A stretch of DNA of 64,000 nt from Halomonas sp. LR3S48 (GTDB lineage: Bacteria > Pseudomonadota > Gammaproteobacteria > Pseudomonadales > Halomonadaceae), in contig NZ_CP107009.1 of NCBI RefSeq assembly GCF_025725665.1, positions 3,596,001-3,660,000 of the forward strand, in the 5' to 3' direction. Of this stretch, positions 36,493 through 44,365 are shown piece after piece (the stretch's first letter is position 1; each line of letters opens with the position of its first letter). The notes beneath the pieces are model-generated. The model was not told where the DNA came from. It did not search any database and was given only the letters and a program-made list of their open reading frames with translations. Position numbers and translations under genes: made by a program.

Positions 36493-37287
36493 CTATAACT
36501 CCCGGACCCAGATATTGCGGTAGCTGACCGCCGCATCGTGATCCTGCAGGAAGATCGGAGCACAGCCGTGGGCCTCCTCGTAGTCGGGTTCACCGATCCA
36601 CTCGGTGGTGCCCTGGAGCTCCACGTGATGCTGGACCAGCACATCGTTGTGCAGCACCGTGACGTAGGCGGGCGACTCCAGCGCTCCAGATTCATCGAAG
36701 CGCGGCGCGGTATAGAGGATATCGTAGCTCTGCCACTCGCCGGGCGGACGCGAGGCGTTCACCAATGGGATATGCTGCTTGTAGACCGACGCTGCCTGGC
36801 CATTGGGGTAGGTGGGATTATCATGAGAATCGAGTACCTGAATCTCATAGCGCTCCTGCAGGAACACACCGCTGTTGCCACGATCCTGGCCGTCCATGCC
36901 CTCGATATCGACGGGCGTGCGCCACTCCAGATGGAGCTGCACGTCGCAGAACGCCTGCCGAGTGCGAATCCCCCCGGCGCCGCGCTTCACCGTCATCGCC
37001 TCGCCCTCGTGCTGCCAGGGCACGGGGCCACCCTCCTCGGCCTCCCAGGCGCTCAAGTCGCTGCCGTCGAACAGCACGACGGCGTCCGACGGCACGCCAC
37101 CCGCCGGTGCGTCGACGACCGGCGGCACGGGTTCCCAGACCTCGGTCTTCTCGGCCTGCTGCCAGGGCTCGAGCGGCTCCTCCGTTGTGTCGTCGGCATT
37201 GATGGCGGTAAATGGGATCGTCATCAGGCCTGCGCCGGTCACCCAGGCCAGGGTCGTCGACAGAAACGCGGATATCGGTCGTTGCAT
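36493..37287 (-). CDS. Exported DUF1080 protein, 3-keto-glycoside hydrolase type
   Basis: A 264-residue protein with a signal peptide (about 1-31). The DUF1080 (concanavalin-like) domain includes VVLFDGSDLSAWEAE, DVQLHLEWRTP, GNSGVFLQERYEIQVLDS and a C-terminal ISYRNIWVREL-like ending (AVSYRNIWVREL). Family members cleave 3-keto-glycosides. It lies downstream of a putative glycoside 3-dehydrogenase and two isomerase-like proteins, which fits. Its leader contains 15-base tandem repeats. Confidence 0.78.
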   Translation of the reverse strand: MQRPISAFLSTTLAWVTGAGLMTIPFTAINADDTTEEPLEPWQQAEKTEVWEPVPPVVDAPAGGVPSDAVVLFDGSDLSAWEAEEGGPVPWQHEGEAMTVKRGAGGIRTRQAFCDVQLHLEWRTPVDIEGMDGQDRGNSGVFLQERYEIQVLDSHDNPTYPNGQAASVYKQHIPLVNASRPPGEWQSYDILYTAPRFDESGALESPAYVTVLHNDVLVQHHVELQGTTEWIGEPDYEEAHGCAPIFLQDHDAAVSYRNIWVREL

Positions 37288-37289
37288 CG

Positions 37290-37327
37290 TGTCTCGCTCC
37301 AGAATGTCTCGCTTCAGAATGTCTCGA
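37290..37327. repeat. 15-base tandem repeats in the DUF1080 leader
   Basis: TGTCTCGCTCCAGAA (37290-37304) and TGTCTCGCTTCAGAA (37305-37319) differ at one base and are followed by a partial third unit (TGTCTCGA). They lie immediately upstream of the ATG and include the ribosome site (GGAG on the sense strand). Confidence 0.75.
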
Positions 37328-37407
37328 ACTGAGGGCGCGACGGATACTTCCGACCGTCACGCTTACCAGGAGTCGGGTGCCGACCCGGCTCGGCCGGTTC
37401 CGCGGGG

Positions 37408-37959
37408 TCAGGTCGCCCAGGCAGGCTCCCCTTCCTCGTAGGGCATGCAGCCGTCGTAGCGCCCCGGTACGGCTTCGTAGCGCAGCACCTGCGTGGCGCC
37501 CACCTCCGAGGTGAAGAACCCGAACAGCGTCAGCTGCTTCATCAGAGTGAAATAATGAGGCTCACCGCTCTCCTCGACCTGTGCTCGGGCCTCACGATCC
37601 AGCTCTGCGATCAGGTCATGCCGCTGCGTATCGTCCAGACTCAGGAAGTCCCGGTCATAGGCCGCGCGGCTACGTGCGTCGAGCTGCGCCAGGCCCTGGT
37701 GGAACAGGCCCCGCTCCTGCGGCGTATAACAGGCACTGACGAAGACGGTCATGAAAGCACCGACTTCGGCGTCCTTGGCACCGGGCGTGTCGGTACGCGG
37801 CAGGATGGTCTCGGCCAGTTCGTCCAGGCGCTGGATATCCTCGGCGCTGAAGCCTCGGTCGCACTCGTCGAGGGCACTGAAAGCCAACAGGGAGTTGCCT
37901 CCGACCAGCGCCGTGCCGGTCGCCACGGCGATCATTTTCAACAGTTCACGACGGTTCAT
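37408..37959 (-). CDS. Gluconate 2-dehydrogenase subunit-3-like protein
   Basis: A 183-residue small subunit with a Tat-type leader (MNRRELLKMIAVATGTALVGG). The body (DIQRLDELAETILPRTDTPGAKDAEVG) matches the gluconate 2-dehydrogenase subunit 3 family. Its ATG overlaps the GMC subunit stop (ATGA). It probably guides export of the leaderless GMC subunit through the Tat pathway. A third cytochrome c subunit, usual in gluconate dehydrogenase, is not present. Confidence 0.82.
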   Translation of the reverse strand: MNRRELLKMIAVATGTALVGGNSLLAFSALDECDRGFSAEDIQRLDELAETILPRTDTPGAKDAEVGAFMTVFVSACYTPQERGLFHQGLAQLDARSRAAYDRDFLSLDDTQRHDLIAELDREARAQVEESGEPHYFTLMKQLTLFGFFTSEVGATQVLRYEAVPGRYDGCMPYEEGEPAWAT

Positions 37960-39644
37960 GAGAGATTCCCCCGCTTGAGCTCCTCTACCGCATGGTCCAC
38001 CGCACGGGCGGTGAGGGCCATATAGGTGAGGGATGGATTGACGCAGGACGACGACGTCATGCAGGCGCCATCGGTGACGAAGACGTTGGGGGCATCCCAC
38101 ACCTGGTTGTAGCCGTTGAGTACCGAGGTCGACGGGTCGCGCCCCATGCGCGCGGTACCCATCTCGTGGATGCCCATGCCCGGCGCATAGTCGCCCTCCT
38201 CTCCCTTGACGTTTTTCACCCCGGCGGCCTCGAAGAGTTCGATGGCGTCCTGAACCATGTCAGCGCGCATGTCGCGCTCGTTCTGCTTGAGCTCCACGTC
38301 GACGGAGAGCACCGGCAGGCCCCACTTGTCTCGCACGCCATGGTCGAGGGCGATGCGGTTCTCGTGGTAGGGCAGCATCTCGCCGAAGCCGGTCATGCCG
38401 ATGGTCCAGCTCCCCGGCTGGCTGAGGGCCTGCTTCAGCTCGGCACCGACGTTGAGCTCGGCGATCTCGCGATCCCAGCCCAGTCGGCTCGCCGCACCCT
38501 GGTAACCGAAGCCGCGCAGGTAATCCCGCTGCTCGTCGCCGACGTTGCGGAAGCGGGGAATGTAGAAGCCGGCGGGGCGCCGCCCGAAGTAATACTTGTC
38601 GAGATAGCCCTCCACGTCGCCGCTGGCACCGCAGCGAAAGTGATGGTCCATCACGTTGTGGCCAAGCTCGCCGCTGCTGCTGCCCAGGCCGCCCTCCCAG
38701 ACGTCGGTGGCGGAGTTCATCAGGATCCAGGTGGAGTTGAACGCCGAGGCGTTCAGGAACACCACGTCGGCGGTGTACTCGTAGGTCTGGTGGTTCTCGG
38801 CGTCGATCACCTCGACGCCGCGGGCACGCTGGCGATCCTTGTCGTACAGCACCTGGTTGACGATGGAGAAGGGCCGCAGCGTCAGGTTGCCCGTCTTCAT
38901 CGCCGCCGGCAGCGTGGCCGACTGAGTGCTGAAGTAAGCACCATAGGGGCAACCCAACCAGCACTTGTTGCGATACTGGCAATCGACTCGGTTCTGTTCC
39001 GGCTTCGGCTGGGTGATGTTGGCTACCCGGCTGTGAATCAGGCGACGCCTGCCATCGAATGCACTCTCGATACGCTTGGCAACGTCTTTCTCCACGCAGT
39101 TGAGTTCGATGGGCGGCAGGAACTGACCATCGGGCAGAATATCCAATCCTTCACGCGTCCCGGCGATACCAGCGAAGCGCTCGACGTAGTCGTACCAGGG
39201 CGCCAAGTCCTCATAGCGGATGGGCCAGTCGATGGCGATCCCTTCGCGCTGATTGGCCTCGAAGTCCATGGGGCTGAATCGATAACTCTGGCGACCCCAC
39301 ATCAGCGAGCGGCCACCCACATGATAGCCGCGAAACCAGTCGAAGCGTTTCTCCTCGACGTAAGGATTGGCCTGTTCATCCGCCCACATCCCCATGGTCG
39401 ATTCGTTCAACGGATAGTCGCGCTTCAATACTGGAAACGCTTCCCGCATTTCCTGAGTGGCGTGGTCGCGGTGCGGGTAATCCCAGGCTTCCTTGTCAGC
39501 GTTCTGGTAATCCTTGACATGTTCGATATTACGGCCCCGCTCCAGCAGCAGGACCTTGAGCCCTTTCTCGGTCAATTCCTTGGCGGCCCAGCCGCCGCTG
39601 ATGCCTGAACCAACCACGATGGCGTCGTAGTGATTATTAGCCAT
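37956..39644 (-). CDS. GMC-family FAD sugar/glycoside dehydrogenase
   Basis: A 562-residue GMC oxidoreductase resembling the large subunit of gluconate 2-dehydrogenase and glucoside 3-dehydrogenases. The FAD motif DAIVVGSGISGGWAAKEL is at the N-terminus. GGRSLMWGRQSYR, the CxxxC-type segment YRNKCWLGCPYGAYF and C-terminal HEMGTARMGRDPSTSVLN are present. There is no signal peptide; it is coupled to a Tat-exported small subunit. ATG 39644 is preceded by AAAGG. With DUF1080 and isomerase genes it fits oxidation of sugars at C3. Confidence 0.82.
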   Translation of the reverse strand: MANNHYDAIVVGSGISGGWAAKELTEKGLKVLLLERGRNIEHVKDYQNADKEAWDYPHRDHATQEMREAFPVLKRDYPLNESTMGMWADEQANPYVEEKRFDWFRGYHVGGRSLMWGRQSYRFSPMDFEANQREGIAIDWPIRYEDLAPWYDYVERFAGIAGTREGLDILPDGQFLPPIELNCVEKDVAKRIESAFDGRRRLIHSRVANITQPKPEQNRVDCQYRNKCWLGCPYGAYFSTQSATLPAAMKTGNLTLRPFSIVNQVLYDKDRQRARGVEVIDAENHQTYEYTADVVFLNASAFNSTWILMNSATDVWEGGLGSSSGELGHNVMDHHFRCGASGDVEGYLDKYYFGRRPAGFYIPRFRNVGDEQRDYLRGFGYQGAASRLGWDREIAELNVGAELKQALSQPGSWTIGMTGFGEMLPYHENRIALDHGVRDKWGLPVLSVDVELKQNERDMRADMVQDAIELFEAAGVKNVKGEEGDYAPGMGIHEMGTARMGRDPSTSVLNGYNQVWDAPNVFVTDGACMTSSSCVNPSLTYMALTARAVDHAVEELKRGNLS

Positions 39645-39691
39645 GGAGTGATACCTTTCTTGTAAGAATGCATTGTAAAAAGCACGTCGAA

Positions 39692-40591
39692 TCAAACGTC
39701 GCAGAGATACACAGCCGTCTGGAGTGATTCGAATTTCTCTTGGCTCTCTTCACGGTCGGGAAGAAATTCCTGAGCGACATATCCTCTGTAGCCGGTGTCC
39801 CGTATCGCACGGCAGATAGCCGGATAGTTGAGCTCCTGGCTGTCGTCTATCTCGTGCCTACCGGGCACGCCGGCGGTATGGTAATGACCGAAATAGCGAT
39901 GGCTGTCGCGAATGGTGCGAATGATGTCGCCCTCGCTTATCTGCATGTGATAAATGTCGTAGAGCAGCTTGAAATTGGGCGAATCGAGACGGCGACACAG
40001 CTCGATTCCCCAGGCAGAGTTGTCACAGAGATAGTCGGGGTGATCGATCTTGCTGTTGAACAGCTCCATCTGCAGCACGATCCCCTTCTGCTCGGCCCGG
40101 CCGAGGATGCGTCTCAGTCCGGCCTCGGCGTTGTCCAGCCCCTGCTCCGGGTCCATCCCGCGGGCATTGCCACTGAAGCAGATCAGGTTGGTGTAGCCCG
40201 CGTCGCTGACCCGGTCGATATGGTCGAGATAGCGCTCCACCAACGCCGTGTGGAAACGGGCGTCCCCCCAGTCGTCCTCGAGGCTCAACTCCGCTCCATT
40301 GCACATGGAGGCGTCGAGACCATGCCGTTTCAGTACCGACCACTCCTGTGGTCCCACCAGGTCGATGGCCGAGATACCCAGCCGTTTCGCCAGCTGGCAA
40401 AGCTCCTCAAGAGGGAGAAAGTCGAAGGTCCAGCGCGCCACGGAGTGGCGGATATTTCCCCTGAGTTCACGTTTTGCGTGGTCGGTCCCGGCTAACGCAC
40501 GGGTGGCGAAAGTGGACGCTACCGCCAACCCGCCAACGCCGGTCACGGTATGACGCAGCAGACGGCGCCGGTCGATGGGATTCCTCATCAT
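39692..40591 (-). CDS. Tat-exported TIM-barrel isomerase/epimerase-like protein
   Basis: A 299-residue xylose-isomerase-like barrel (hydroxypyruvate isomerase group). It has a Tat leader DRRRLLRHTVTGVGGLAVAST. Metal-site motifs are MELFNSKIDHP, LLYDIYHMQISEGD and GHYHTAG. Export of this usually cytosolic fold is notable and matches other exported members found with DUF1080 and GMC genes. It follows the 40633 gene by 41 bases. Its reaction is unknown, perhaps on 3-keto sugars. Confidence 0.75.
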   Translation of the reverse strand: MMRNPIDRRRLLRHTVTGVGGLAVASTFATRALAGTDHAKRELRGNIRHSVARWTFDFLPLEELCQLAKRLGISAIDLVGPQEWSVLKRHGLDASMCNGAELSLEDDWGDARFHTALVERYLDHIDRVSDAGYTNLICFSGNARGMDPEQGLDNAEAGLRRILGRAEQKGIVLQMELFNSKIDHPDYLCDNSAWGIELCRRLDSPNFKLLYDIYHMQISEGDIIRTIRDSHRYFGHYHTAGVPGRHEIDDSQELNYPAICRAIRDTGYRGYVAQEFLPDREESQEKFESLQTAVYLCDV

Positions 40592-40632
40592 GACGAAGCC
40601 TCATGATCGTCTTCGTGGTAGCGCGTTACGGC

Positions 40633-41511
40633 TCACTCGTCATGAAGCGTCGCGAGTTCGTTACGCAGAAAGTCGTTGCCTTCCGTGATGACGGCTTCGG
40701 CATCGAGCGGCATGTCGTGCTCGATGATGTACCACTCCACCTCCGCTCGCTCGATGGCGGGAAGCAGCGTGCCCCACTCGAGTACTCCCTGGCCCAGCGT
40801 GGCGAAGCCGCCCTCCTCGTCGGCAGTGCCTTCGGGCGCGTTGTCCTTGGCGTGCACGGCAAATAACCGATCCTCCACGCGCGCTACGTACTCGGCCGGA
40901 TCCAGGCCGCCACGGTCGACCCAGGCGACGTCCAGCTCCAGCAGCAGCTCGGGTCCTGCGGCATCGAGCATGTGCTCCAGCGCCGTTTTATCCTCGAAGA
41001 CTTCCATTTCGAAATCATGGTTGTGGTAGGCGAGCCGGAAACCCTCCTCGTTCAATCGGGAGGCGATATCGCCAAGCTCGCGTCCCAGTTCCTGCCAGCC
41101 CTCGGCATCGGTGGGTCGTGCCTGTTCGTCCAGATAGGGCAAGGTCAGCATGTCGTTGCCAACCGCTCGATTGAAGGCGACCGTCTCATTCAGGCGATGC
41201 TTCAAGTCTTCCAGCGGTACGTGGCTCGATATCACCTTCAGTTCATACTCCTCGAGCAGGGCCTCGAGCTCCTCTGCGCTCACGTCCTGGGTCCCTACGG
41301 TCTCTATGGCTTGAACACCCGACCGCTTCACGGCGGCCAATTGCTCCTCCAGGTCACCGAAGTCACGCAAGGTGTACATCTGCACGGCAATCGGAAATTC
41401 TGCGGTATTCTCCTGTGCCATGGCGGACTGAGTCATACCTCCGATCACCATGATTCCTGCCATCAATGTGGTGGGAAATTTCCACTTGATAAGAAGAGTG
41501 GGATTATCCAT
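40633..41511 (-). CDS. Exported TIM-barrel sugar isomerase/epimerase-like protein
   Basis: A 292-residue xylose-isomerase-like barrel with a Sec signal (about 1-33, ending SAMA). Visible motifs are AVQMYTLRDFGDLEEQLAAVKRSG-type strands, LAYHNHDFEME, LLLELDVAWVDRGG and VHAKDNAPEG. It is the first gene of the minus-strand sugar operon and has a long AT-rich leader with a LacI-family operator and a hairpin. The substrate is unknown. Confidence 0.76.
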   Translation of the reverse strand: MDNPTLLIKWKFPTTLMAGIMVIGGMTQSAMAQENTAEFPIAVQMYTLRDFGDLEEQLAAVKRSGVQAIETVGTQDVSAEELEALLEEYELKVISSHVPLEDLKHRLNETVAFNRAVGNDMLTLPYLDEQARPTDAEGWQELGRELGDIASRLNEEGFRLAYHNHDFEMEVFEDKTALEHMLDAAGPELLLELDVAWVDRGGLDPAEYVARVEDRLFAVHAKDNAPEGTADEEGGFATLGQGVLEWGTLLPAIERAEVEWYIIEHDMPLDAEAVITEGNDFLRNELATLHDE

Positions 41512-41612
41512 ATGGGTTTCTTTCCCTCGTTATTGTGGATTTTTGGTAGCCGAAATCACAGGGATACACGATGGACAAGGCGGTTACGCACTACCAATCC
41601 ATCTCGCATGAG

Positions 41613-41629
41613 GAGAGCTTTCAGCTCTC
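41613..41629 (-). promoter_or_regulatory. Leader hairpin of the sugar operon
   Basis: GAGAGCT pairs perfectly with AGCTCTC around a 3-base loop, between the LacI-type operator and the first gene. It could affect message stability. Confidence 0.35.
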
Positions 41630-41642
41630 TCATCCCTTGCAA

Positions 41643-41656
41643 TGCAATCGATTACA
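41643..41656. promoter_or_regulatory. LacI/GalR-family operator
   Basis: TGCAATCGATTACA fits TGNAANCGNTTNCA, the consensus for this repressor family, at every fixed base, and the dyad extends to AATG...CATT. It is about 130 bases upstream of the sugar operon start. No LacI-family gene is in the window. Confidence 0.6.
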
Positions 41657-42152
41657 TTTTTTAGTTCAAGGCCAAGAAGCCTGCAAGCTGCGATCGGGAA
41701 TATTGGCGTGCCATTTCCATTTTTCGGCTTAAACGATTAACAAAAAAGCAGTAAGCTCATGTTTTTTCATACTTGCTTCAGTAACAAAAAAGGATGGTAT
41801 ACTTTGGTATAATATGAGAGATAATGAAGAGCATCCAAGGATAGGCGATCAGTGCGGGTGGTTCAGATCGTCACACTTTCAAGCGGACTGCTGCCCCAAG
41901 ACTGCTGTCATTTTTGAGTGATTCGTTCTGTTGAGACATGGCAATATCGTTTCACATACAATGATTGCATCATGCAAGTCGACAAAGCGGTTCTTGTTCA
42001 AAGGGAAAGCCGCTACCATTGCCCGAAGCCACCCAGTATGTCACTCCTACCTCGTGAGTTACTCACCCTGGTAGCGACATGCGTTGACTCATCTGCCATG
42101 CACAGGACACTCGCGGTTTGCTCGTGGGCATGGCCACTGCCAAGGACCTGCC
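41657..42152 (+). promoter_or_regulatory. AT-rich region with an extended -10 promoter
   Basis: About 500 bases without a gene. TGGTATAAT at 41805-41813 is an extended -10 element on the plus strand, preceded by ATGGTATAC (41795-41803), a half-site-like repeat. That leaves a leader of about 340 bases before the EamA transporter. I recognise no riboswitch in it, and no open frame there looks like a gene. Confidence 0.4.
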
Positions 42153-43010
42153 GTGCCGCTGCGCGACCTGCTGCTGGGCCTTTTGATCGTGGCGATCTGG
42201 GCCCTGAACATCATCGTCATCAAGCTGGGCGTCGGAGAGCTGCCGCCGTTGCTGTTGACCACCCTGCGTTTCCTCCTGGTGGCCGCCTTGCTGGTGCCCT
42301 TCCATCCCGTGGCACGCCATCAATTGCCCTTTCTGCTGCTGCTGTCGGTGACCTTCGGCACCCTGCACTTCGCCCTGCTGTTCATCGGCCTGGGGCAGGC
42401 GGAGGCCGGTACCGGGGCATTGCTGGTGCAGATGGGCACCCCCTTCGCCACGCTGCTGGCGGTGATCTTCCTGGGCGAGAGGCTAAGCGCCAAACGGCTG
42501 GTCGGGCTCGCGCTGTCGTTCGGTGGGGTGGTGGTCCTGGCCGGCGGCCCCAGCTTGCCCTCACCGCTGCCCATGGCCCTGCTGCTGCTCAGCGCCTTCG
42601 GCTGGGCGGTGTCGCAGCTGTTGATCAAGAAAGGGCCCAACCTGGCGCCCATGGCGCTGGCGGGCTGGACGGCACTGTTCGCCGTGCCACAGGTAGCAAT
42701 CGGCTCCTGGTGGTTCGAGCAGGACCAGATGAGCGCCATGGCGACGGCCGGCTGGTTCGGCTGGGGGGCGGTGTTCTATACGGCGGTGATGTCGTCGATC
42801 GTCGCCTACGGCATGTGGTACGGCCTGTTGCGTCGACATCCGGTCAGCCGTCTGGCGCCGCTGAGCCTGCTGGTGCCGGCGGGCGCCGTAGTGCTGGGCA
42901 TCGTGCTGCTGGGAGAAACCCTCAATGCGCATATCGCGTTCGGTGGGGCCATGGTCATCGCCGGGGTGGCATTGATCGTGATTCGTTTCCGGGCCCTATT
43001 GGGCCGTTGA
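42153..43010 (+). CDS. EamA/DMT-family transporter
   Basis: A 285-residue membrane protein with ten hydrophobic helices in two EamA repeats (WALNIIVIKLGVGELPPLLLTT, and FGWAVSQLLIKKGPN with YTAVMSSIVAYGMWYGLL). I chose GTG 42153 because AAGGA lies 8 bases upstream and the first helix begins there. The family exports amino acids or metabolites; the substrate here is unknown. The 3' end overlaps the convergent DUF192 gene by 15 bases. Confidence 0.85.
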   Translation: MPLRDLLLGLLIVAIWALNIIVIKLGVGELPPLLLTTLRFLLVAALLVPFHPVARHQLPFLLLLSVTFGTLHFALLFIGLGQAEAGTGALLVQMGTPFATLLAVIFLGERLSAKRLVGLALSFGGVVVLAGGPSLPSPLPMALLLLSAFGWAVSQLLIKKGPNLAPMALAGWTALFAVPQVAIGSWWFEQDQMSAMATAGWFGWGAVFYTAVMSSIVAYGMWYGLLRRHPVSRLAPLSLLVPAGAVVLGIVLLGETLNAHIAFGGAMVIAGVALIVIRFRALLGR

Positions 43011-43526
43011 CGGGCAATCTCCCTGGCGCCCAGGCCAGCTAACGCAGGCCCCCTCCTCGATGCCGCGTTCTTCGAAGTAACCGGCATTGACTTCCAGTGC
43101 CGCGTGATAGGCGGCACCGGCGACGGTCACGGGGCAGTCGTAGGGGTTACGCGAGAGGCACGGCTGCATGGTATGCAGGGCAGCGATACGGCCGTCTGCG
43201 TCGATGAAGGCGATGTCCAGCGGAATACGGGTGCGATACATCCAGAAGCTACCCGCGGCCGGCTGCTGCTCCTCGTAGAGAAACAGCATGCCGGCGTCGG
43301 GAGCGAGATGGTCACGGTCCATCAGCCCCTTCTGCCGCTCGGAGGAAGAGCGCGCCAGCTCCACCTCAAGCCGGTGGCGCTCGGTACCCGCGTGAATTTC
43401 CAGCGGGACACGCTGGAGCGTCGAGGCCTCATCGGCCCCGGCCGGCATTTGCCAGGCCAGCAGCGTGGCCAGAACGAGGCCCTGCGCCAGCCGAATGGCA
43501 GATGAAACACGGAGGGTCAGCGTCAT
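42996..43526 (-). CDS. Exported DUF192 protein
   Basis: A 176-residue DUF192 protein with a signal peptide (about 1-31). The core is RQKGLMDRDHLAPDAGMLFLY, FWMYRTRIPLDIAFIDADGRI and the Cys pair in QPCLSRNPYDCP. The function of the family is not established. It is one base downstream of the GntR gene on the same strand, so the two are probably co-transcribed. Confidence 0.82.
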   Translation of the reverse strand: MTLTLRVSSAIRLAQGLVLATLLAWQMPAGADEASTLQRVPLEIHAGTERHRLEVELARSSSERQKGLMDRDHLAPDAGMLFLYEEQQPAAGSFWMYRTRIPLDIAFIDADGRIAALHTMQPCLSRNPYDCPVTVAGAAYHAALEVNAGYFEERGIEEGACVSWPGRQGDCPSTAQ

Positions 43527-43527
43527 A

Positions 43528-44277
43528 TCACTCCTTGCTCAGACTCATCCTGGCGCCTGCCCCCTGCCCGAGGATCGCCATCAGATCGATACGCGTTTCA
43601 CGGATGGACAGGTCGAGCAGCCCCTCCAGTGCCTCAAGATGCTCATGGATGCTGCCCCTTGCCGCCTCGCCGTCGCCGCTGCGCAGGTGGGCAAGCAGGG
43701 CCGGATGATCCTCGGGCAGGTAGCAGCTGGCCAGCCCCGCGCGCTTGTACAGGGCAATGACGATGGAGGTGCGCAGGATCAGGTCGGTGAGCATGGCGCC
43801 TAGTACCCGATTGGGCGAGTGCTCGGCGAGCAGGTGATGGATGGCCAGCGAGTGTTCGATACGTGCCGGCTCGTCGCCACGGGCGTACGCCTCGGCTTCG
43901 CGCTTGACCAGGGTGGCGATATCCTCGAGCGGCGCCTCATCGAGATTTCCGGCCAACAGCGCGGCCACCTCGCCCTCTACCAGGCGTCGGGCGGCAAAGG
44001 TCTCGCGGGTCTCCTCGATGCTCGGTGCGCGTACCCGGGCCACCTGGTTGGGCTGCTGGCTGACGACATGATCGGCCGCCAGCCGGGTCAATGCCTTGCG
44101 CACCACCGAGCGGCTGACACCGAAGATCTCGCCCAACGCCACCTCCGGCAGGCGCGTGCCGGGCGGCAGGCGCTGGGTCAGCACAGCAGCACGCACCTTG
44201 TCGACGATGAAGCGATCGCTGATCCGTCTCCCGGCGTGTGTCTCGGCGGCGATCTCGTCCTGCCAGGTCATGCTCAT
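43528..44277 (-). CDS. GntR/FCD-family transcription regulator
   Basis: A 249-residue regulator with a winged helix (LPEVALGEIFGVSRSVVRKALTRLAADHVV) and an all-helical FCD effector domain whose metal/ligand histidines can be seen in HHLLAEH and the C-terminal HEHLEALEG. ATG 44277 follows AGGG. A TGTATACA palindrome 77 bases upstream suggests autoregulation, and the same core occurs upstream of gcl and puuE. It may sense a purine-breakdown or glyoxylate intermediate; this is inference. Confidence 0.82.
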   Translation of the reverse strand: MSMTWQDEIAAETHAGRRISDRFIVDKVRAAVLTQRLPPGTRLPEVALGEIFGVSRSVVRKALTRLAADHVVSQQPNQVARVRAPSIEETRETFAARRLVEGEVAALLAGNLDEAPLEDIATLVKREAEAYARGDEPARIEHSLAIHHLLAEHSPNRVLGAMLTDLILRTSIVIALYKRAGLASCYLPEDHPALLAHLRSGDGEAARGSIHEHLEALEGLLDLSIRETRIDLMAILGQGAGARMSLSKE

Positions 44278-44353
44278 GGGTAACCCTCGTCCCTCGTTAA
44301 TGAGCTTACCTTCGCATGTTTCGCCTATCCTGGCCACACGAACGCCGGCCTTC

Positions 44354-44361
44354 TGTATACA
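44354..44361. promoter_or_regulatory. TGTATACA palindrome upstream of gntR
   Basis: A perfect palindrome (TTCTGTATACAAAA in context) just after the pyruvate kinase stop and upstream of the GntR gene. The same core is at 63930-63937 and, with one change, at 51103-51110. Confidence 0.5.
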
Positions 44362-44365
44362 AAAA

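Noticed and set aside
42084..42152. ATG 42084 as the start of the EamA transporter
   Set aside because: The extra 23 residues are Cys/His-rich and have no ribosome site; GTG 42153 has AAGGA at the right distance and starts at the first helix.
41814..42152. Possible riboswitch in the long EamA leader
   Set aside because: I could not match any known riboswitch core by eye.
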